Notes: generated by a model from the sequence alone, not told the origin. A stretch of DNA of 64,000 nt from Dactylonectria macrodidyma (GCA_020744425.1 JAGMUV010000010.1:1736001-1800000); one strand, 5' to 3'. Numbered from the stretch's first letter, positions 11,517 through 23,681 are shown. Translations and numbers: made by a program.

Positions 11517-13095
11517 TTAGGTCTTCCGAGCTACAACTGCATGAAGAGTCTCATCTGGGTCATCGCATTGACTGGAGTCATTGTTTGGAAGATTGAGGGA
11601 CTCTGTGGCGGTGTTCTTATCAACCCCATATGTCCTATGTCCACATTAGTACCAATCTTCAAAATAAGACACAACTGGGAGTCATGGAGGGCGGCCTTAC
11701 TCGCGTGAGTCTATCCACCAACTCAGTGGGTGCGATAGTAGAATCAAAGTGGCCGACATGGCAATGCCGAAGGCAAAGCCCTTGGTGAACCTTGGTGCTT
11801 CTACCGTAGGGTAGGTAAGAAGTCCGACCCAAGCCGTAGATGACTGCGCCCAAGCAGTTCCGATGATAAGAGTGATGGCTCGCTGGGCCGGAGAGTGTCT
11901 CATAACATGGTTTACCCAGCCATAGACGACGGTAGACGTTGAAGCTGCAGAAAAGTTTGTCATGAACGCAAACCATTTAGCTCCCTCCGGGACGTCCCAG
12001 ACAAGCAAGATAGCTAGGCCGACTATGTTGAAGATATGGCCACCTGTCAGTGCCCAAACAGGTCCAACCAGCAGATCAGAGGCAAAGGCAATCGTCAGAA
12101 CAAAGAAGATGCCACAGGCGGGCTGCAGTGTTCCCAGCTCATTGACCCTGGGGATGGAATAACGGTCCAAGCTCCTAAGCCACAACAGATAGGCTCCGCT
12201 ACCCTGAGCTCCGCCTGAATTCCAGAACAAAGTCATGACGACCAGGAGTGCCCAGAAGATTGGATTCTTGATAACCTGTCGTAGTGACTTCCACTGAAAC
12301 TTCTCGGATGTCGTATGGCCAGCCGATTTCAACCGCGAGATTGCGAGATCGATGTCAGCCTGGTTCAGAACCAGACGGTTTGGCATAGCCGGGGTGCCTG
12401 GGATGACGAAGATACCGAGGATGCCGACTGGGATAGTAATGACTGCACATATGATATACATCCACCGCCAGCCAGCCAAGCCATTCACATTGTGAAGGCG
12501 GGCTGATGTTCCAGCCTGGATCAATCCAGCAGTAAGTACACCCAAAGTGGTGCCATTGTAAAAGATACCAGCGCGACGAGAAATTTCGTCCTTTCGGTAC
12601 CAGCATCCGAACATGTAGTGAACTGCTGGATAGAATGCAGCCTCAAAGAAGCCCACAAGAAACCGGTATCCCATGACTTCCGAAGCGCTCGTCGCTCGAA
12701 ACTGTAGAAGGGTGAAGAGTCCCCAAAGAACGTCTACAGCCGGAATCAACCATTGGAGCGGAACATGTGTGAGCAGGAACATGAAGGGAAGCTGGCCAAC
12801 GACAGCTCCAACGGTGTACATGGTCTGAAACTGGACAAGCTCATTGCCATATAGTCCCAGGTCTTCCTTCATCCCCGAAACGTAAGCGTTATCTGTTGCC
12901 TTGTTAGAATGTTTGCCTTGTAAGTGATAGTTGTTGAATATGCATACTGATGTTAGATTGGTCAATGTACTTGACCCAATACGCGAGGAAGACATATGGC
13001 ACGATGAGAAGATCGAGCTTGACAATCAACTTCCTCTCTTTCGGCGAATCAGCATCCGCAAACCACCTAATCTTCCACCATGGGCGGCCGGCCAT
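11517..13095 (-). CDS. MFS transporter of the allantoate permease (ACS/Dal5-like) family
   Basis: Three exons: 13095-12948, 12892-11701 and 11634-11517, giving 485 residues, typical for this group of twelve-helix plasma-membrane anion:cation symporters. The first splice restores IDQSNINNAYVSGMKEDL, the classic helix-1/loop motif of the family. GYRFLVGFFEAAFYPAVHYMF and the WRWMYIICAVITIPVGI helix follow. A stop just after WWIDSRE at 11697 would truncate the tail, but splicing from GTAAGG at 11700 to TAG at 11635 adds a hydrophilic C terminus of about 40 residues and gives the usual length, so I prefer that model. Relatives carry allantoate, nicotinate, pantothenate and other organic acids. 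Within this block it is the obvious candidate for uptake of the substrate or an acidic intermediate. It diverges from BVMO 1. Confidence 0.87.
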
Positions 13096-13827
13096 TGTGA
13101 ATACTCGGACTTGTCAGAAATTGCTCGATCTGTCACTATGGTTCGACTGTTCTTTATTCCAAACTCTAGAAGTCTCTTCGAAGAGGCACCAAGGGTCCAT
13201 ATACTACCATCGCCGTAGCCATTTCTAAACGTGTTGGCAGCTATCTACATGGGCCAGAAGACGTGCTTCTAGTGAAAGCGCACGTAAGTCTGCTACTGTA
13301 TGAGCTTTTACGGCTGGGTTCCTGGGTTGGCCGAGGACTGAGGTGTACTGTCTAAAAACTCGCGTAGCCGCGTCCAGCCGTAGTATCCAATCATCTCCTT
13401 GACTGTTGGTTGTTTGGCCGCCTGGGAACGGACCAACTGTGGGGATAAATGGCTGTCGGGGAGCCTGCCGATGGCCAGACAGGGTCGAATGTGGGGGGGG
13501 GCAAGGTGCTTAAGTTAGTTTCTGGTCCAAGCGAGACAGATCCCTCAAAGTAGATAAGTAGATACCAGGGGGTGTAAGCCAGTTGCAGCAAGGTATGAGT
13601 AGGCGATCTTTTCAGCGGGGCCAGCAAAAGAAGAACTGCATCTGTAACGATCGCGTCATCCTCAGCCGGGCGAAGTATGTTTAGCTAGTGTTCTCAGAGG
13701 ATGCCGAGATATATCAAAATGATATATGTTCCTTCGCACAAAACTGCAGTATCAGCAGTGCATGCTCCGTGATTAGAGCCAATCCAGTATCTCCTTGGAA
13801 CGCCCACGACCGTTGTTATACTACACT
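13096..13827. promoter_or_regulatory. Divergent promoter region, MFS transporter / BVMO 1
   Basis: 732 bp lie between the two starts. A TATATCAAAATGATATAT-like AT-rich element is present near 13711-13728 and a G8 run near 13492. No gene is seen. Confidence 0.4.
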
Positions 13828-15910
13828 ATGACTGTGGCCTCGAATGCTCAGCCCGAGGGCAACTCTGCCCCAGTAGCACATATACCTTCAGCCGGAAACA
13901 ACGGCGAAACCGTGGCATCAAAGCTTGGAGAGCTTCGTTTACAAGCAAATGAGATTGCCGACATAGGGCCCTCTCCTAGCGTGAACGGCGATGCGGTTAA
14001 TGGTACAGATGCCCCTACCAGCCACGCGACTAAGGAGCAGAAACTTATGCAGCCCATAGGCTTCGATACTGTGGCGCCGTATCCAGTATCAGAACTCAAG
14101 CTTGAGGATCGTTTGATTGACGACTTCCGGCCACTGCGGGTGGCCGTGATTGGCGCTGGCCTTTCAGGTATCCTATCTGGGATTCTATTCCCTGAGAAGG
14201 TGCCTAATGTACAGCTGACAATCTTTGAGAAGAACAAAGAGGTGGTAAGTCGAGGATATGCTGAAAAGCTTATAATACCCCCTTACTTGAATTTCCTTGG
14301 GATCACTGCTCGTTGTTTCTTTCTCGTTATCGCAGAGTGGGCAAAGAATGTTGACGCTATAAGTAACAGGGCGGAACCTGGCTTGAAAACACCTACCCAG
14401 GTGTGCGATGCGACATCCCTTCACATGTCTACCAGACCACCTTCTCTCCCAACCTGCAATGGTCTGAGCAGTTTGCGGAAGGAGCCGAAATTCTGGAGTA
14501 CTGGAAGAACTTGTCCAAAAAGTACGATGTCACCCGCTTCCTGCGCATGAGCACCTATGTTGAGACCGCGCAATGGGACGACGCGCAGTCGACTTGGGCT
14601 CTCACTTTGCAGGATGTGGACTCGAAGCATACGTCGGTCGAAAACTATGACTTTATGATAACGGCAATCGGGCGCTTCAACGAGTGGAAGCTACCTCAAT
14701 ATCCTGGCATCAAGGATTGCAAGGGTCACCTCAGACACAGCTCCAATTGGGACCCGACCTACAACCCCACCGGCAAGACCGTCGCGGTCATTGGCAATGG
14801 TGCCAGTGGTATCCAGCTAGTCCCAGAACTCCAGAAAGTGGTGAAACATATGGACCACTATGCACGTAATAAGACGTGGATCGCTGCTGGATGGGGCGGC
14901 CGCGAACGCCAGGTCGGACCAGAATACATCTCTGAAGAGCAGATCAAGTCTTGGTCCAACCCAGACACCTATCTCGCGTTTCGTAAAGACGCTGAGGACC
15001 GGTACTGGAGAGGCGCCAACGCCATGAAAGCAGGGTCCCAGGAGAATGCCAGTTATCGAGAGAAGTTCATCGACATCATGCATCGGCGGCTGGAGAAGAA
15101 GCCTGGCCTGGCGGAGAAGCTGATACCTGACTTCTCGCCCCATTGCAGGAGATTGACGCCAGGCCCGGGATACCTGGAAGCACTCACCGAGGATAACCTG
15201 GAATACATACAGACCCCCATCTCCAGATTCACCGCCACCGGTATTGAGACGGCGGACGGCACTCATCGCGAAGCGGACGCCATATTCTGTGCGACCGGCC
15301 ATAACATCGACTTCGCGCCTCCATTCTCCATCCGTGCGCGAGGCGTGGATCTTAAGACAGCCTGGAAACATGATGGGGAGATTGGATTCCCCAAGACATA
15401 CCTTGGAATGGCGAGTGCTGGGTTCCCCAACCTGTTCTTCATCGGCACCGTGCACACTAACGGCATCGCCGGGACCTTTGTACACAGCATTGAAAGCCAA
15501 ATCACCTATTACGCCAAGGTCCTGCGCAAGGTGTCAAGTGAGGGTATCAAGACCATCACGCCGTCTGCCAGGGCTGTGGATGACTTCATATCCTACGCGG
15601 ACGCATACTTTCCCACGACTGTCATGACTGGGAACTGCAGCTCCTGGGCGAACGGTGGACGCCCCGGCGCGCGGATACACGGCGCTTGGCCCGGCAGTGC
15701 CTCTCATCTGGCCTTTATCGTCGTAACCCCCGCTGGGAGGACTTCGAGTACGAGTATACCTCGGACAGTGGGAACAGGTTTGCCTTCTTTGGAAACGGCC
15801 GGACAATCAGGGAGGCAGATCCCAACTTTGACATCACGTCGTATCTAAAGAGAATCCCGGCTGAAATAGATCTCCGTGATATACACGAGAGCTGGCATAG
15901 CTGGCCGTAG
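13828..15910 (+). CDS. Flavin-containing Baeyer-Villiger-type monooxygenase 1, frameshifted near its C terminus
   Basis: Exon 1 is 13828-14244; an intron runs 14245-14369; exon 2 starts at 14370. The splice restores GGTWLENTYPGVRCDIPSHVY, the hallmark after the first FAD motif GAGLSG (residues 109-114). An NADPH Rossmann motif GNGASGIQ follows, and a BVMO fingerprint variant (C-K-G-x3-H-x3-W-D, about 256-267) differs at both ends from FxGxxxHxxxWP. It resembles StcW-like and 4-hydroxyacetophenone monooxygenase-like enzymes, which insert oxygen next to a ketone. The frame breaks near 15711-15725: frame 1 runs to a stop at 15848, while the expected ending (RRNPRWEDFEYEYTSDSGN onward) is in another frame to TAG at 15910. 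No intron can explain it. An N-terminal extension of about 100 residues is low complexity. Confidence 0.8.
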
Positions 15911-16469
15911 GGTATCTGAGTTTTTCGGACTCTCAGTTTCACCTTGAATAAATTTGAGCCGATAGGACATGAGCACTGTCAATATTTGACGTCGGGATTC
16001 TGTCAGTAATTGCTATCGTCCATGGAGAATCGTATCCACGGGAGTGATACATCGGATGCGCCATCAATATAGAGGGCAAAGTTCTGCATTGTATCCTTTT
16101 ATCATGACAACCAAAACCGAATCCCAAGTCCATTCTAGCAGGATTCACAATTGCAGGTCGTAGGAACCTTGTCCAACCATGGATCGAGGACCCTGTTGCA
16201 CGCTCGAAAGCAGCGCCCCCAGACACCAACGCATCAAAGGGTCCCTTCGCTCTTGTATTTGCATCTCAATTTTCACAGATCCCGTGCTATCAACATTGCT
16301 CCATCAGGACCAACATTGCCTTGGAGTCTATGTGTTAGGTACTAGTGTGATGTCTATTTACGCTTCTAGGTAGACTACCGTGGATGTTTATAAGGCACAC
16401 CGCAAAGTATCAGATAAAGCGATCATATCCAACATCGTTTGTAGGCATATCCAGGAACACAAATCATTC
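15911..16469. other. Convergent gap
   Basis: This stretch lies between the tails of BVMO 1 and the aldo-keto reductase. Two overlapping + frames of 64 codons (about 16151-16373) have no recognisable content. Nothing else was seen. Confidence 0.4.
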
Positions 16470-17664
16470 TCAGATCTGAGTCAAGATCGGGTGGATGTCT
16501 TCGACATAATCAAACACACCGCGGACATTGGCAGTACGAACATCACCAGGTCCTTGGGGTCCGCGATTAGTCTTCCCGCTCAAAAAGTTGTGTGGAAAGC
16601 CGACGTCAAACGGGTAGGCGGTTTCAATGTCATCAATATCCTGGCTCGTCAAGCGCAGGCTCAGGGCTTCAATGTTGCTTCTGATGTGATCGAGCTTCCG
16701 GCCACCCAAGACGGGGAAGACATGCGCTGCTTTGTGTCACACGTACGCCAGGGCAACCGATGTGATGGGGACTCCCTTGCGATCAGCGATCTTCTCAAGC
16801 TGCTCCGAAACCAGAGCCTCGCGACCGTTATTCATCGAGGGCATGTTTCGACCACCTGCTTTGGTCTGGTCCTTGGATTTGAAAAGACCGCGGCCAAGCG
16901 TGCCCCATGGCGCCAAACTCATACCTTCAGCCCGGCACATGGGGATGATGTCTCGCTCGAAATCCCGATCAGCTGCGGACCACCGGCCCTGGTACACCGA
17001 GAATTGCCTGAGCCCGTGCTGCCTCGCGTAATCGTTGCATTTGACCACGATCCAGGCTGGCGTATCCGAGACGCCCAAGTACAGGACCTTGCCTGAAGCA
17101 ACTAGGTGATTCAGCGACTGCATGATTTCGGGTATGTCTGCGGTCATATCCCAGAAGTGGAGGTAGAGCAGGTCGATGTAGGTAGTTTGAAGCTTCTTGA
17201 GGCTTGCTTCGACGGATAGGTGCAGGCTCTTGGTACCATTTCCGCCAAAGTTAGATTGTTGTCGGTATGATTCCGACCTGGACTTGAAATTTCCAGTATA
17301 CTTTGTCGCCAGGACAAACTCATCGCGCCGCCCAGTCTTGGTCAGCCATTCGCCCAGCCACTTCTCAGACTCTTCCCCTTGGTAGCTCGACGCACTGGAA
17401 ATCATGTTAGAACCTCAGTAGTGGGCAATGGAACGTGAATAAGATTCACACTTACGTGTCGAGGAAATTACCTCCTCGCTCGTAGAAGTAATCGAGAATC
17501 TGAAACGCGGTCTCTTTCGTGCACTCGCCCAGCGAATCGTTCATCACGCCCCCAAAGTTCATCGTCCCCAGGCATATTGGGCTGACAAAAACCCCTGCAG
17601 TCGGAGCCAGCAGCCGGTGGCGGCCAAGCAGGCTCTTTGGAGGTCCAACAGCGGGTGGTGCCAT
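16470..17664 (-). pseudogene. Aldo-keto reductase (aryl-alcohol dehydrogenase/NorA-like) with an in-frame stop
   Basis: Exons 17664-17456 and 17394-16470, with intron 17455-17395. The ATG at 17664 gives the usual MAPPxxxPKSLLGRHR start. The fold and catalytic tetrad are clear: D and Y in FLDTASSYQGEESE, K in LATKYTG, H in LYLHFWD. Family members are NADPH reductases of aryl or polyketide aldehydes and ketones (AAD and NorA/StcV groups). A TGA at 16739-16737 interrupts the frame after VALAYV (residue 287), yet the same frame continues perfectly with HKAAHVFPVLGGRKLDHI to a second stop at 16470, total about 377 codons. The motif ALAYVxHK normally has a sense codon there, so a point nonsense mutation is the simplest reading. 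It would remove the last quarter of the barrel. It diverges from the TauD-type gene. Confidence 0.78.
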
Positions 17665-18312
17665 TGCAGTGCGTTGCTCGACTCGGGATGGAGGAATCAC
17701 AAGCTGGGAGAGGTGACGCCATCGGCACATGTAACTCATTCAAGCACTGGCTCTGGCAATGGATTTATGGCAGGCAATGTATGAGCAGGCTGAAACGGGA
17801 AGATCGCCCACGTCGCGGAGCGAGGCCGATGCGGATCCACGGCAGCATCACTGACTCAGTCATGTTGGATGAGGCCGCATGGGGCTTGACCATGTGATTG
17901 GTTAGTAGACGGCCATACCATCGCGGAGCAAGGCCGATGAGCTTATCTGCTCCGTACTTGACTTCGATCTCGGACATAACCACGTAGTGGATACCGTCGC
18001 GATGGATCACTAGTAATTTGGACGTCCTGGCACGAGCTTGTGGGCCAATATGGCGACTAATGTGGCACCCCTTGCTTGTGTGGGGGACTTGTGGGCTCGG
18101 AGGCTGATCGTGCAACTGCTTGCTTCGCTTCGGCTTCGGCTTCAGCTTGCAGCCCTCACATATGTCTCTAGAATCAGGGAGGCATATGCCCGGAACTCAC
18201 TGGTTGTGTCGGCCCATATCGGAGGTATCGTATACATAAGAGAAAATCTCCGCCGGGAAGACAGGACTGGCTCGGCTTTTTGAGAGCATCGCAGAAAAGA
18301 ATTGCATGAGAA
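17665..18312. promoter_or_regulatory. Divergent promoter region, aldo-keto reductase / TauD-type dioxygenase
   Basis: 648 bp between two starts. Short direct copies of GGAGCRAGGCCGATG occur near 17817-17831 and 17917-17939, which could be regulatory or chance. No gene is seen. Confidence 0.35.
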
Positions 18313-19662
18313 ATGGCGACCATCATCACAGCTACGGAACAGCCCGTCCAGGGCAGCGTTTGGGACTCGCTGCCGCGCGACAAGACAGATAACTCAGCAC
18401 AGAGCGATAACACTTCACCTTCGCCTCTCGAATTGTATGTACAAAACATGATTGGATAATTGCGGCACGAGCAGATTAAGCCTAACACTATGGCCTTTAC
18501 AGATATGGTCTTCCCTTCTGGGGCAACGAGGATGGACAAAAGTATAGATGCCGCCTTCGCCACCTCGTTATTAGTAGGAAACGAAACTAATAAGGATGCG
18601 ACCACAGGATGGCCCCTCTCGAGATCTTCGAGCACTACGAGCACGGGAAGGATGCCGATCCCAAATTTGGATCGCTGCTTAGAGAAGGCGTCGAGATTTC
18701 CGACATTACCAAGTCGATCGGTGCAGAGGTCACCGGTGTTCAACTCTCCCAGCTGGATAACAAAGGAAAAGACGAACTCGCACTCCTAGTGGCACAGAAG
18801 AAGGTATGCCACCCCGCGAAGTCTAGGGCGCAATGCCTCGCTGATATGCCGAAGGTTGTGGTCTTTCACGATCAAGACTTTGCTACTATCCCGATCCAGC
18901 AGGCTGTTGATTTTGCGAGTTACTTCGGCAAGCTACATGTCCACCCAGTCAGGTAATCACTCACCCCATCTCATAAGGCCACTTCTGGCCGCGACATGGC
19001 GTCCCAGGGCTCACTTTCTCGCCTGCAGTGGCGCTGTTCCCGGTTTTCCTCAGCTCCATATGGTCTACCGCGGACCCGAAGACGTGGGTCACGATACATT
19101 ACTCGAGACTAGAACTACGTCCATTTCGTGGCACAGTGATGTAAGCTACGAATTGCAGCCTCCAGGAACCACATTCTTATTCGCCATCGAAGTCCCCGAG
19201 AGCGGAGGAGACACTCTATTCGTCAACCAGGTCAAGGCGTATGAGCGACTCTCTCCTGGGTTCCGAGAGCGATTCGCTGGGCTCAAGGTCGTGCATTCCG
19301 CGCATGAGCAGGCTCAGGCTGCGCTCAGGAATGGTGGGCAGTTGAGGAGGGACCCAATCACTTCTGTGCACCCTCTGGTCCGAACTCATCCAGCGACGGG
19401 CGAGAAGGCGCTTTACATCCAACCCCAGTTCGCCCGCTCAATAGTGGGCTACAAGAAGGAAGAGAGTGACGCGCTGCTGAACTTCCTCTACCAGCATATC
19501 GCCCTGAGTCAGGATATTCAGTGCCGTGTCAAATGGAGCCCCCGCTCCGTTGTTGTGTGGGACAACAGGGTCACAGCTCACTCGGGCTTGGTAGACTGGG
19601 AGGGACCTCGCTTTAGGTATATTGCTCGTCTGGCAGCGCAAGCAGAGGTACCCACCGAATAG
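18313..19662 (+). CDS. TauD/TfdA-type Fe(II)/2-oxoglutarate-dependent dioxygenase
   Basis: Five exons: 18313-18434, 18503-18541, 18608-18803, 18855-18952 and 19029-19662, giving 362 residues. Exon 2 is only 39 nt and joins LELYGLPFWGNEDGQK to MAPLEIFEHYEHGKDADP, which matches the N terminus of fungal taurine-dioxygenase-like proteins. The third intron (51 bp) has no stop and keeps frame, so retention would add 17 residues, but splicing restores VAQKKVVVFHDQDF. The iron ligands are visible as WHSDVSYE (H-x-D) and a distal histidine in TAHSGLVDW; the 2-oxoglutarate arginine lies just after. Such enzymes hydroxylate sulfonates, amino acids or terpenoid intermediates, and here a hydroxylation or C-S or C-O cleavage step is possible. 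The substrate is unresolved. Confidence 0.88.
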
Positions 19663-20164
19663 GTTCTCGGTGGCATTTTCAAGGGGTTTCCGTGGCCTTG
19701 AAGTCCACTTGAGTAGCAATTTAGGTAGTCATGTTAAGATTTTTGACAGGCCCTCAAGCCTCTACTAGTTTCACAAAAACTTCATTGAACAATCTTAAAC
19801 CTTCTACTTCTTTCCGTACTGAAGTAGTGTCATGATATGCCCGCAGCTAGTTATTTGAACAGGCTTTCAGCACGGACTTGGTATATTCTTCTGCTTCTGC
19901 AGCAGTAAAACTAAAACCCAATAATATCCACAGTGCTGTCATCAAGGACTGTGGTTCGCTCAATGCCCCGGCATGTAAGAAGTGCAGGTCGAGAATCTAA
20001 CCCAGCACCACGTCCAGCCACCTCGTAGATCGCGATTTATCTTATCAGCCCCGAGTCCAGGTTTGCGCCCCGGAGTGACGGTTCAATTGGCCATTGATAG
20101 CACGAATTGTATAAAGGCTATGAGGAATGCTTGTGGAATTGACCCATCATAAGTATATTATCAT
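19663..20164. other. Convergent gap
   Basis: 502 bp between the dioxygenase and SDR 2 tails. Nothing beyond AT-rich untranslated sequence was seen. Confidence 0.4.
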
Positions 20165-21411
20165 CTACAGCTTCACAATCGATTCAGCAGTCGCTAAAAC
20201 TGTTTCCTGCCAACTCTGCAAAAAGTCACCTTCTTGATAGTCATCATGCTCTAGATCCATGTACCCTTGGGGTGCCTCCTCCTTCGGCACTATCCCAAAT
20301 GCACGCCCTACAAGGAGCAATTAGCACTACCCAATGAATCTTGTTCTGCAAATGTTGTATACTGACCATTTATTTCCCTTTCGGAAGCAATGTGTATCAT
20401 GGCCCTCGCGCAGTCCTCGACAGTCGCGAATTTGACGTCCTTAGACTCCAGATACTGGATAATCTTGTCTGCAAGAATGGGAGTCCTCACATACCTGGGG
20501 CTTCTGTCAGGGAGCGCAATGATCTCTCGAAAGAACTCTACTTACCACGGGGCCACAAAGTTTACTCTGACTCCATCTCGCCAAGAAACCCGGCGAAGGT
20601 TCCGAAACAGGCCACGCGCCCCCCATTTGGACATGTTGTACTGTGGCGAACCAGGTTGGTCTGCGTATGCAGCGATGCTGCCTTTGATGATCAGGCAGCG
20701 GTCGCGAGAGACGTCTTGTGGTTGATTCCGAAAGAAATGGAGCGCGAGGTAAGCCGTGTAAGCCGTGCCAGTGAGATTGACCTCTAGAATTCGCAAGTCG
20801 GGTTTCGAAGGGAGTTGAGTATGATCTGCCTGCGTGAGTCTTGCAACTCAAAATTCTGTGGATGGTGATATCAAACTACGCACCTTGTTGGGTATTGAAG
20901 TCATCGGCGCCCACAATGCCTGCATTGGCGATCACAACATCAATGCTCTTGTGAGGGGAAGACTCGAGGGCAGTTCGAAATAGAGCCACTTGCTGATCCC
21001 AATCTCGGACGTCACATTTGACAAAAGCTGCATTGCTACAGTACGTTCAGGTTCTATAATGATAATGGGTGGCAGAGGACATACGGTGACAGTTCTCGCT
21101 CTGCTGAGCTACCCGCAGCTTCGTCATAGTCACCTATAGTAACGAATGCTCTTGGTGTTCGGGTCAGTAGCCTAGAAGACGTGGAGATATCATCAAGTAG
21201 CGCACCCTGCCTCAACAAAGGCCTTGGCATACGCCTTCCCTAGCCCACTTGCGCCTGATTTCTTACTTAGCTTCATCGCCTCATGTTAGGCAACGACTCG
21301 ATAGCGATTCTTACCTCCAGTGATGATGACCGACTTGCCCTTCAACCCGTCGGCATTGACTCGATTTGTCGCCGCGACAGGGCCATTGTCTTGGTACTCC
21401 GGAATTGACAT
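20165..21411 (-). CDS. Short-chain dehydrogenase (15-hydroxyprostaglandin dehydrogenase-like), seven exons
   Basis: Seven exons rebuild cleanly: 21411-21315, 21254-21206, 21150-21085, 21035-20884, 20825-20546, 20494-20367 and 20307-20165, giving 304 residues. All introns are 49-60 bp and GT-AG. The protein reads VIITGGASGLGKAYAKAF, GDYDE, VKCDVRDW, IANAGIVG, then a serine in IIKGSIAAY and the catalytic YNMSK, and ends with GRAFGIVPKEEAPQGYMDL. It is an NAD-dependent alcohol dehydrogenase of the 15-PGDH-like SDR group, fit to make the ketone that a BVMO needs. It diverges from the HSL-type hydrolase. Single long frames miss the gene because its exons are short. Confidence 0.87.
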
Positions 21412-22323
21412 GGTGAGACACGATATGCTAAATACAATAGGATTCAGGCGGGGGCAGTTGTATTGGAATTATATTATTGAAGCGGTCACAATGAATCTCT
21501 TGATTTATAGCTCTCCGAGGTCGCGTAACGGGCTCAGAAGGCTGCTGCACCGAGAAAAAGGGAAACCTAAAGCGTAGGGATCCTCGGACCGAGAGCTATT
21601 TAGCTTACTATCGGCGGACTCCAGCCGAACGGACTGTGGCAATTGAAGAACCCGATCAAGCGGATCCAGATCATCAGTCGCAACCTCAAAGATTAGTCCC
21701 AAGGTAGCGTCCAAGAGGGGGCGCTGCCCTTAGCCGCATCACAAGCGATATTTGACATTTCGGTGTGCTGTCTGATTGGATTCGGCCATCGCCGAACCAT
21801 CCCCCGGGCCCGAGCCCCTCATTCCAGACATCCGCATCTTCCCTGTAGCAAGTAACTCATCCCAACCAGAAAAGCCCAGTAAATGTTCACCTACTAGCAG
21901 CCCGTCTTCGGCTCCTAATTCCGGCCTACTTGATGGTGTGGGAGGCTGTATGTGGCTGTGATCCGGACACGTGGTCCGGCAGTCCCGGTTGACGTCTGCT
22001 ACTTCACTGCTGGGTCACTGATCAGGAAAGATGACGTTTGAGTTCATTCTCAGAGTATGAATAGCCAAAGGTAGAATCCGGCAAGGTAGCCGTGACATGC
22101 CGCGGTCCTATTCAGATGGGCCGCTCATCATTCGGAGAATGCCAATACGTGCTTAATCCCCCATGCTCAGTGAACGACTTTCCAGTTCTTTTCTGGCTTG
22201 TTGTTTCTCAACACACCTTGCATCATTGGAATTCAATCTTAAACCTTGACCGTGTGTGATACGAGTCCTCTCAAGTTTCTATTCTCTTCATCAAGGTGTG
22301 TACCGCAATTCGGTTGGGGCAAA
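21412..22323. promoter_or_regulatory. Divergent promoter region, SDR 2 / HSL-type hydrolase
   Basis: 912 bp. It contains a perfect inverted repeat TTCGGC-CATC-GCCGAA at 21781-21796 and AGCCGAACGGAC at 21623-21634, which recurs in the AtuA/regulator 2 intergenic region. Both are of the CGG-containing kind bound by Zn2Cys6 proteins, but no binding is shown. No gene is seen. Confidence 0.4.
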
Positions 22324-23681
22324 ATGAGGAGCGGAACTCAGCTTCTCAATCAACATTTGTCAAGACCAAACCCTGCTTGGGACGAAGTGGCTCTTGAACA
22401 ATCTGCAATTGATCGAACCAGCGACTCGGTTTACTCCTTGCCGATTGAAGAATTTCGGCAAATCTCCTACAAGCCACCCCGTTTGCCGCTTAACGTTCCC
22501 ATTCCCATTCGGGATCTAACAGTAAGGGAGGATCAAATCACCGTCAGAGATGGTGCTTCCATCAAAGTTCGCATCTACGAGCCCTTGAATTGCGGCAGCG
22601 GTCGCTTACTTTTTTTCAATATACATGGCGGAGGTTTGACAACCACTGACTCGTCAACGTTTCAAACCATTCAGCTCACTGACGTGGGGTAGGTTGGACT
22701 GTTGGCAGCCCAGAGACTGAAGAAGCGCAAAATAGACTCATCACTGTCAAGAACGACGTTGTTGTTTGCAGCGTTGATTACAGACGGTAGTCGTGACCTG
22801 AGTCCCGCAACACGTGGTACGTGCTAAAGGTCACAGAGCTCCAGAATTTCCGTTTCCATGCGCGCTCCACGATTCCATTGACGCACTTATGTGGGTTAGT
22901 GTTCCGTGCATTATTCATGTGTATTTTGATTCGGACTGAATTCAAATGCGAAATTTCCCCTAGTGTAAAAGCAATGCCTCAAAACTCGGCATTGATCCAC
23001 AAAGAATAATCGTTGGAGGTGGTAGTGCTGGTGCAAATTTGGTTCGTGATATCTTTTCTTACGCCCAAGGCATTTCAAACTCACGGGAAAATAGGCTGCA
23101 GTCATTACCCACACCTTTCATAACGATGGAATCCAGGGAATCGTTGGCCAGATGCTCAATATTCCAGTAACCTGTCACCCAGACCACTTCCCGACAGATG
23201 AATACGAATTATACTCGTATGTACAGAATGCTCATACACCAATTGTTGGGGCGTCAAGAATGAGAACGTTTTGGGCAAACTACCTCCCAGAAGCCCAGCC
23301 GGATCCGAGAGCAAGTCCGTTGCTTAACAAGTCACTTAGTGGTCTCCCCCCAGCACGTGCGTACCTCCATGTCACTTTAACGACGAGAAAACGGTTGAAG
23401 CTGAAGCCGCACAGTTGTTCAAGTCGCAGGCATGGATCCTTCGAGAGATGAAGGGCTCGCATACGCTCAAGCATTGCGGAATGACGGGTAAGAAAAGCTC
23501 AAGTATCCGGACATGTGTGAAAGATCATCACAACTAACCTCACGTCCAATTTGATTTGACCAGAGTCCATGTTGAGCTCAAAGTGTACCCGGGCATGCCG
23601 CATGCATTCTACATATATCCCGATCTCGAACCGTCTCAAGAGTACTTCCAAACAATGGTAGACTGGATAAGACAATTCTAG
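22324..23681 (+). CDS. Alpha/beta hydrolase of the hormone-sensitive lipase type (esterase/lactonase candidate)
   Basis: Seven exons: 22324-22633, 22693-22786, 22837-22894, 22964-23041, 23095-23356, 23415-23487 and 23564-23681, giving 330 residues. At first sight the region looks broken, but every splice restores a family motif: the oxyanion loop HGGGW, then VDYRRAPEFPFPCALHDS, the nucleophile elbow GGGSAGANL (catalytic Ser), DPSRDEG with the acid, and the histidine in YPGMPHAF. It is therefore an intact serine hydrolase acting on esters. A glycine replaces the usual aspartate of GDSAG, as in many fungal members. In a BVMO-rich block it is a natural candidate for opening the ester or lactone product. 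It diverges from SDR 2. Confidence 0.86.

Noticed and set aside
14817..15500. A 227-codon minus-strand frame inside BVMO 1
   Set aside because: It mirrors a conserved BVMO coding exon and has no motifs of its own.
16380..17096. A 238-codon plus-strand frame across the aldo-keto reductase
   Set aside because: Antisense of a clear aldo-keto reductase; the translation looks random.
18804..18854. Keeping this 51-bp stretch as coding in the dioxygenase
   Set aside because: It is open in frame, but removal restores QKKVVVFHDQDF, the conserved sequence; retained-intron forms remain possible.
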